This document shows positions 5,276 to 5,539 of a stretch of DNA of 5,539 bases, in pieces. The DNA is taken from positions 1 to 5,539 of the forward strand of contig CAIJKT010000804.1 in NCBI GenBank assembly GCA_903821255.1. The letters are read 5' to 3'. Numbering within the stretch: the stretch's first letter is position 1; each line of letters starts with the position of its first letter. The stretch is from an uncultured Lentisphaeria bacterium. GTDB lineage: Bacteria; Verrucomicrobiota; Lentisphaeria; Victivallales; Victivallaceae. Below the pieces are notes generated by a model that searched no databases, was not told the origin of the DNA, and worked only from the letters and a program-made list of their open reading frames with translations. Position numbers and translations under genes: made by a program.

Positions 5276-5321
5276 GGCAGTTCCCGTGCCGATACCGCAC
5301 GGGAACTGCCTCTTTTTTTTT
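5276..5321 (+). terminator. Strong intrinsic terminator ending the gene cluster
   Basis: GGCAGTTCCCGTGC (5276-5289) and GCACGGGAACTGCC (5297-5310) form a perfect 14-bp stem around the 7-nt loop CGATACC. T-C and then nine consecutive T follow (5313-5321). It begins 27 bp after the stop of the coiled-coil gene and is oriented for the + strand. It is the only textbook terminator in the window, supporting a single transcript end for the cluster. Confidence 0.95.
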
Positions 5322-5486
5322 GATGTTCCGCCATCGCTCCAGGCAGCAAAAATACGCATGTTCTTTAAAGCTGTCCGGAGCCGCCATAATCTCCTGTTTC
5401 CATTATAATAAATCTGCTTGTGGCTAAGGTGTTTGCGCCAACCTGTAAAATTTGCGAAAAAACGGAAAATAAAGGTCGATTTCAGC

Positions 5487-5514
5487 TTGTCAAAACCGGC
5501 AAAAGGTGTAGATT
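5487..5514 (+). promoter_or_regulatory. Candidate sigma-70-type promoter for a gene to the right of the window
   Basis: TTGTCA (5487-5492, five of six matches to TTGACA) is followed after 16 bp by TAGATT (5509-5514, four of six to TATAAT); GATTAT (5511-5516) at 18 bp is an alternative. The surrounding DNA is AT-rich and non-coding, and no start codon follows within the window except ATG 5521, which stops after three codons. The rest of the 5322-5486 gap shows no supported gene. Confidence 0.45.
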
Positions 5515-5539
5515 ATTAAAATGTATTTATAACGTCCTC

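Noticed and set aside
4718..5359. Long minus-strand open frames (213 and 168 residues) opposite the coiled-coil gene
   Set aside because: Lys/Glu-rich coding DNA read backwards gives Phe/Leu/Ser-rich stop-free frames. The + strand has a signal peptide, a ribosome site and a terminator, so these are shadows.
1..5539. tRNA, rRNA, CRISPR arrays, insertion sequences, attachment sites
   Set aside because: I looked for cloverleaf-like stems, regularly spaced direct repeats, terminal inverted repeats and transposase motifs on both strands and found none.

Overview
The window reads as a chromosomal segment of a bacterium of the Planctomycetota-Verrucomicrobiota-Lentisphaerota group, most probably Lentisphaerota. 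The main clue is the pseudopilin at 1930-2535. It has the KFTLVELL prepilin signature with Lys rather than Gly before the cleavage point, and a C-terminal LFADxHV block typical of the H-X9-DG prepilin-like proteins that are abundant in that group. The phylum is an inference from style; no marker gene is present.

Layout: (1) 2-184, the 3' end of a YtxH-type helical protein. (2) 185-532, an AT-rich non-coding stretch with a perfect inverted repeat, repeated GCGAAAT heptamers and a TATAAT box. (3) 533-1904, a tight three-gene set: an ECF-type sigma factor, a small single-pass membrane protein overlapping it by ATGA, and a membrane-anchored LTxxQ (Spy/CnrX-like) sensor candidate. (4) 1930-2535, a pseudopilin. 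(5) 2578-3888, an exported protein made of two copies of a helical LTxxQ-containing domain, preceded by an 8-codon ORF joined to it by ATGA. (6) 3927-4493, a single-pass membrane protein with a charged helical domain and a Pro/Gly tract. (7) 4625-5248, an exported coiled-coil protein. (8) 5276-5321, a strong intrinsic terminator. (9) 5322-5539, non-coding, with a likely outward promoter at the right edge.

All genes from 533 to 5248 lie on the + strand with short gaps (the longest is 131 bp), and the only clear terminator follows the last one. I read them as one transcription unit or regulon. The sigma factor, its probable membrane-bound anti-sigma factor and the LTxxQ protein match the logic of CnrH/CnrY/CnrX-type signalling, in which a periplasmic sensor controls release of an ECF sigma factor. 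The other four proteins all carry a signal peptide, pilin leader or N-terminal membrane anchor, so the plausible output is a remodelled cell envelope, possibly under metal or misfolding stress. The signal is unknown. There is no transporter or enzyme in the window to identify it.

No RNA genes, CRISPR arrays, insertion sequences or attachment sites were seen.
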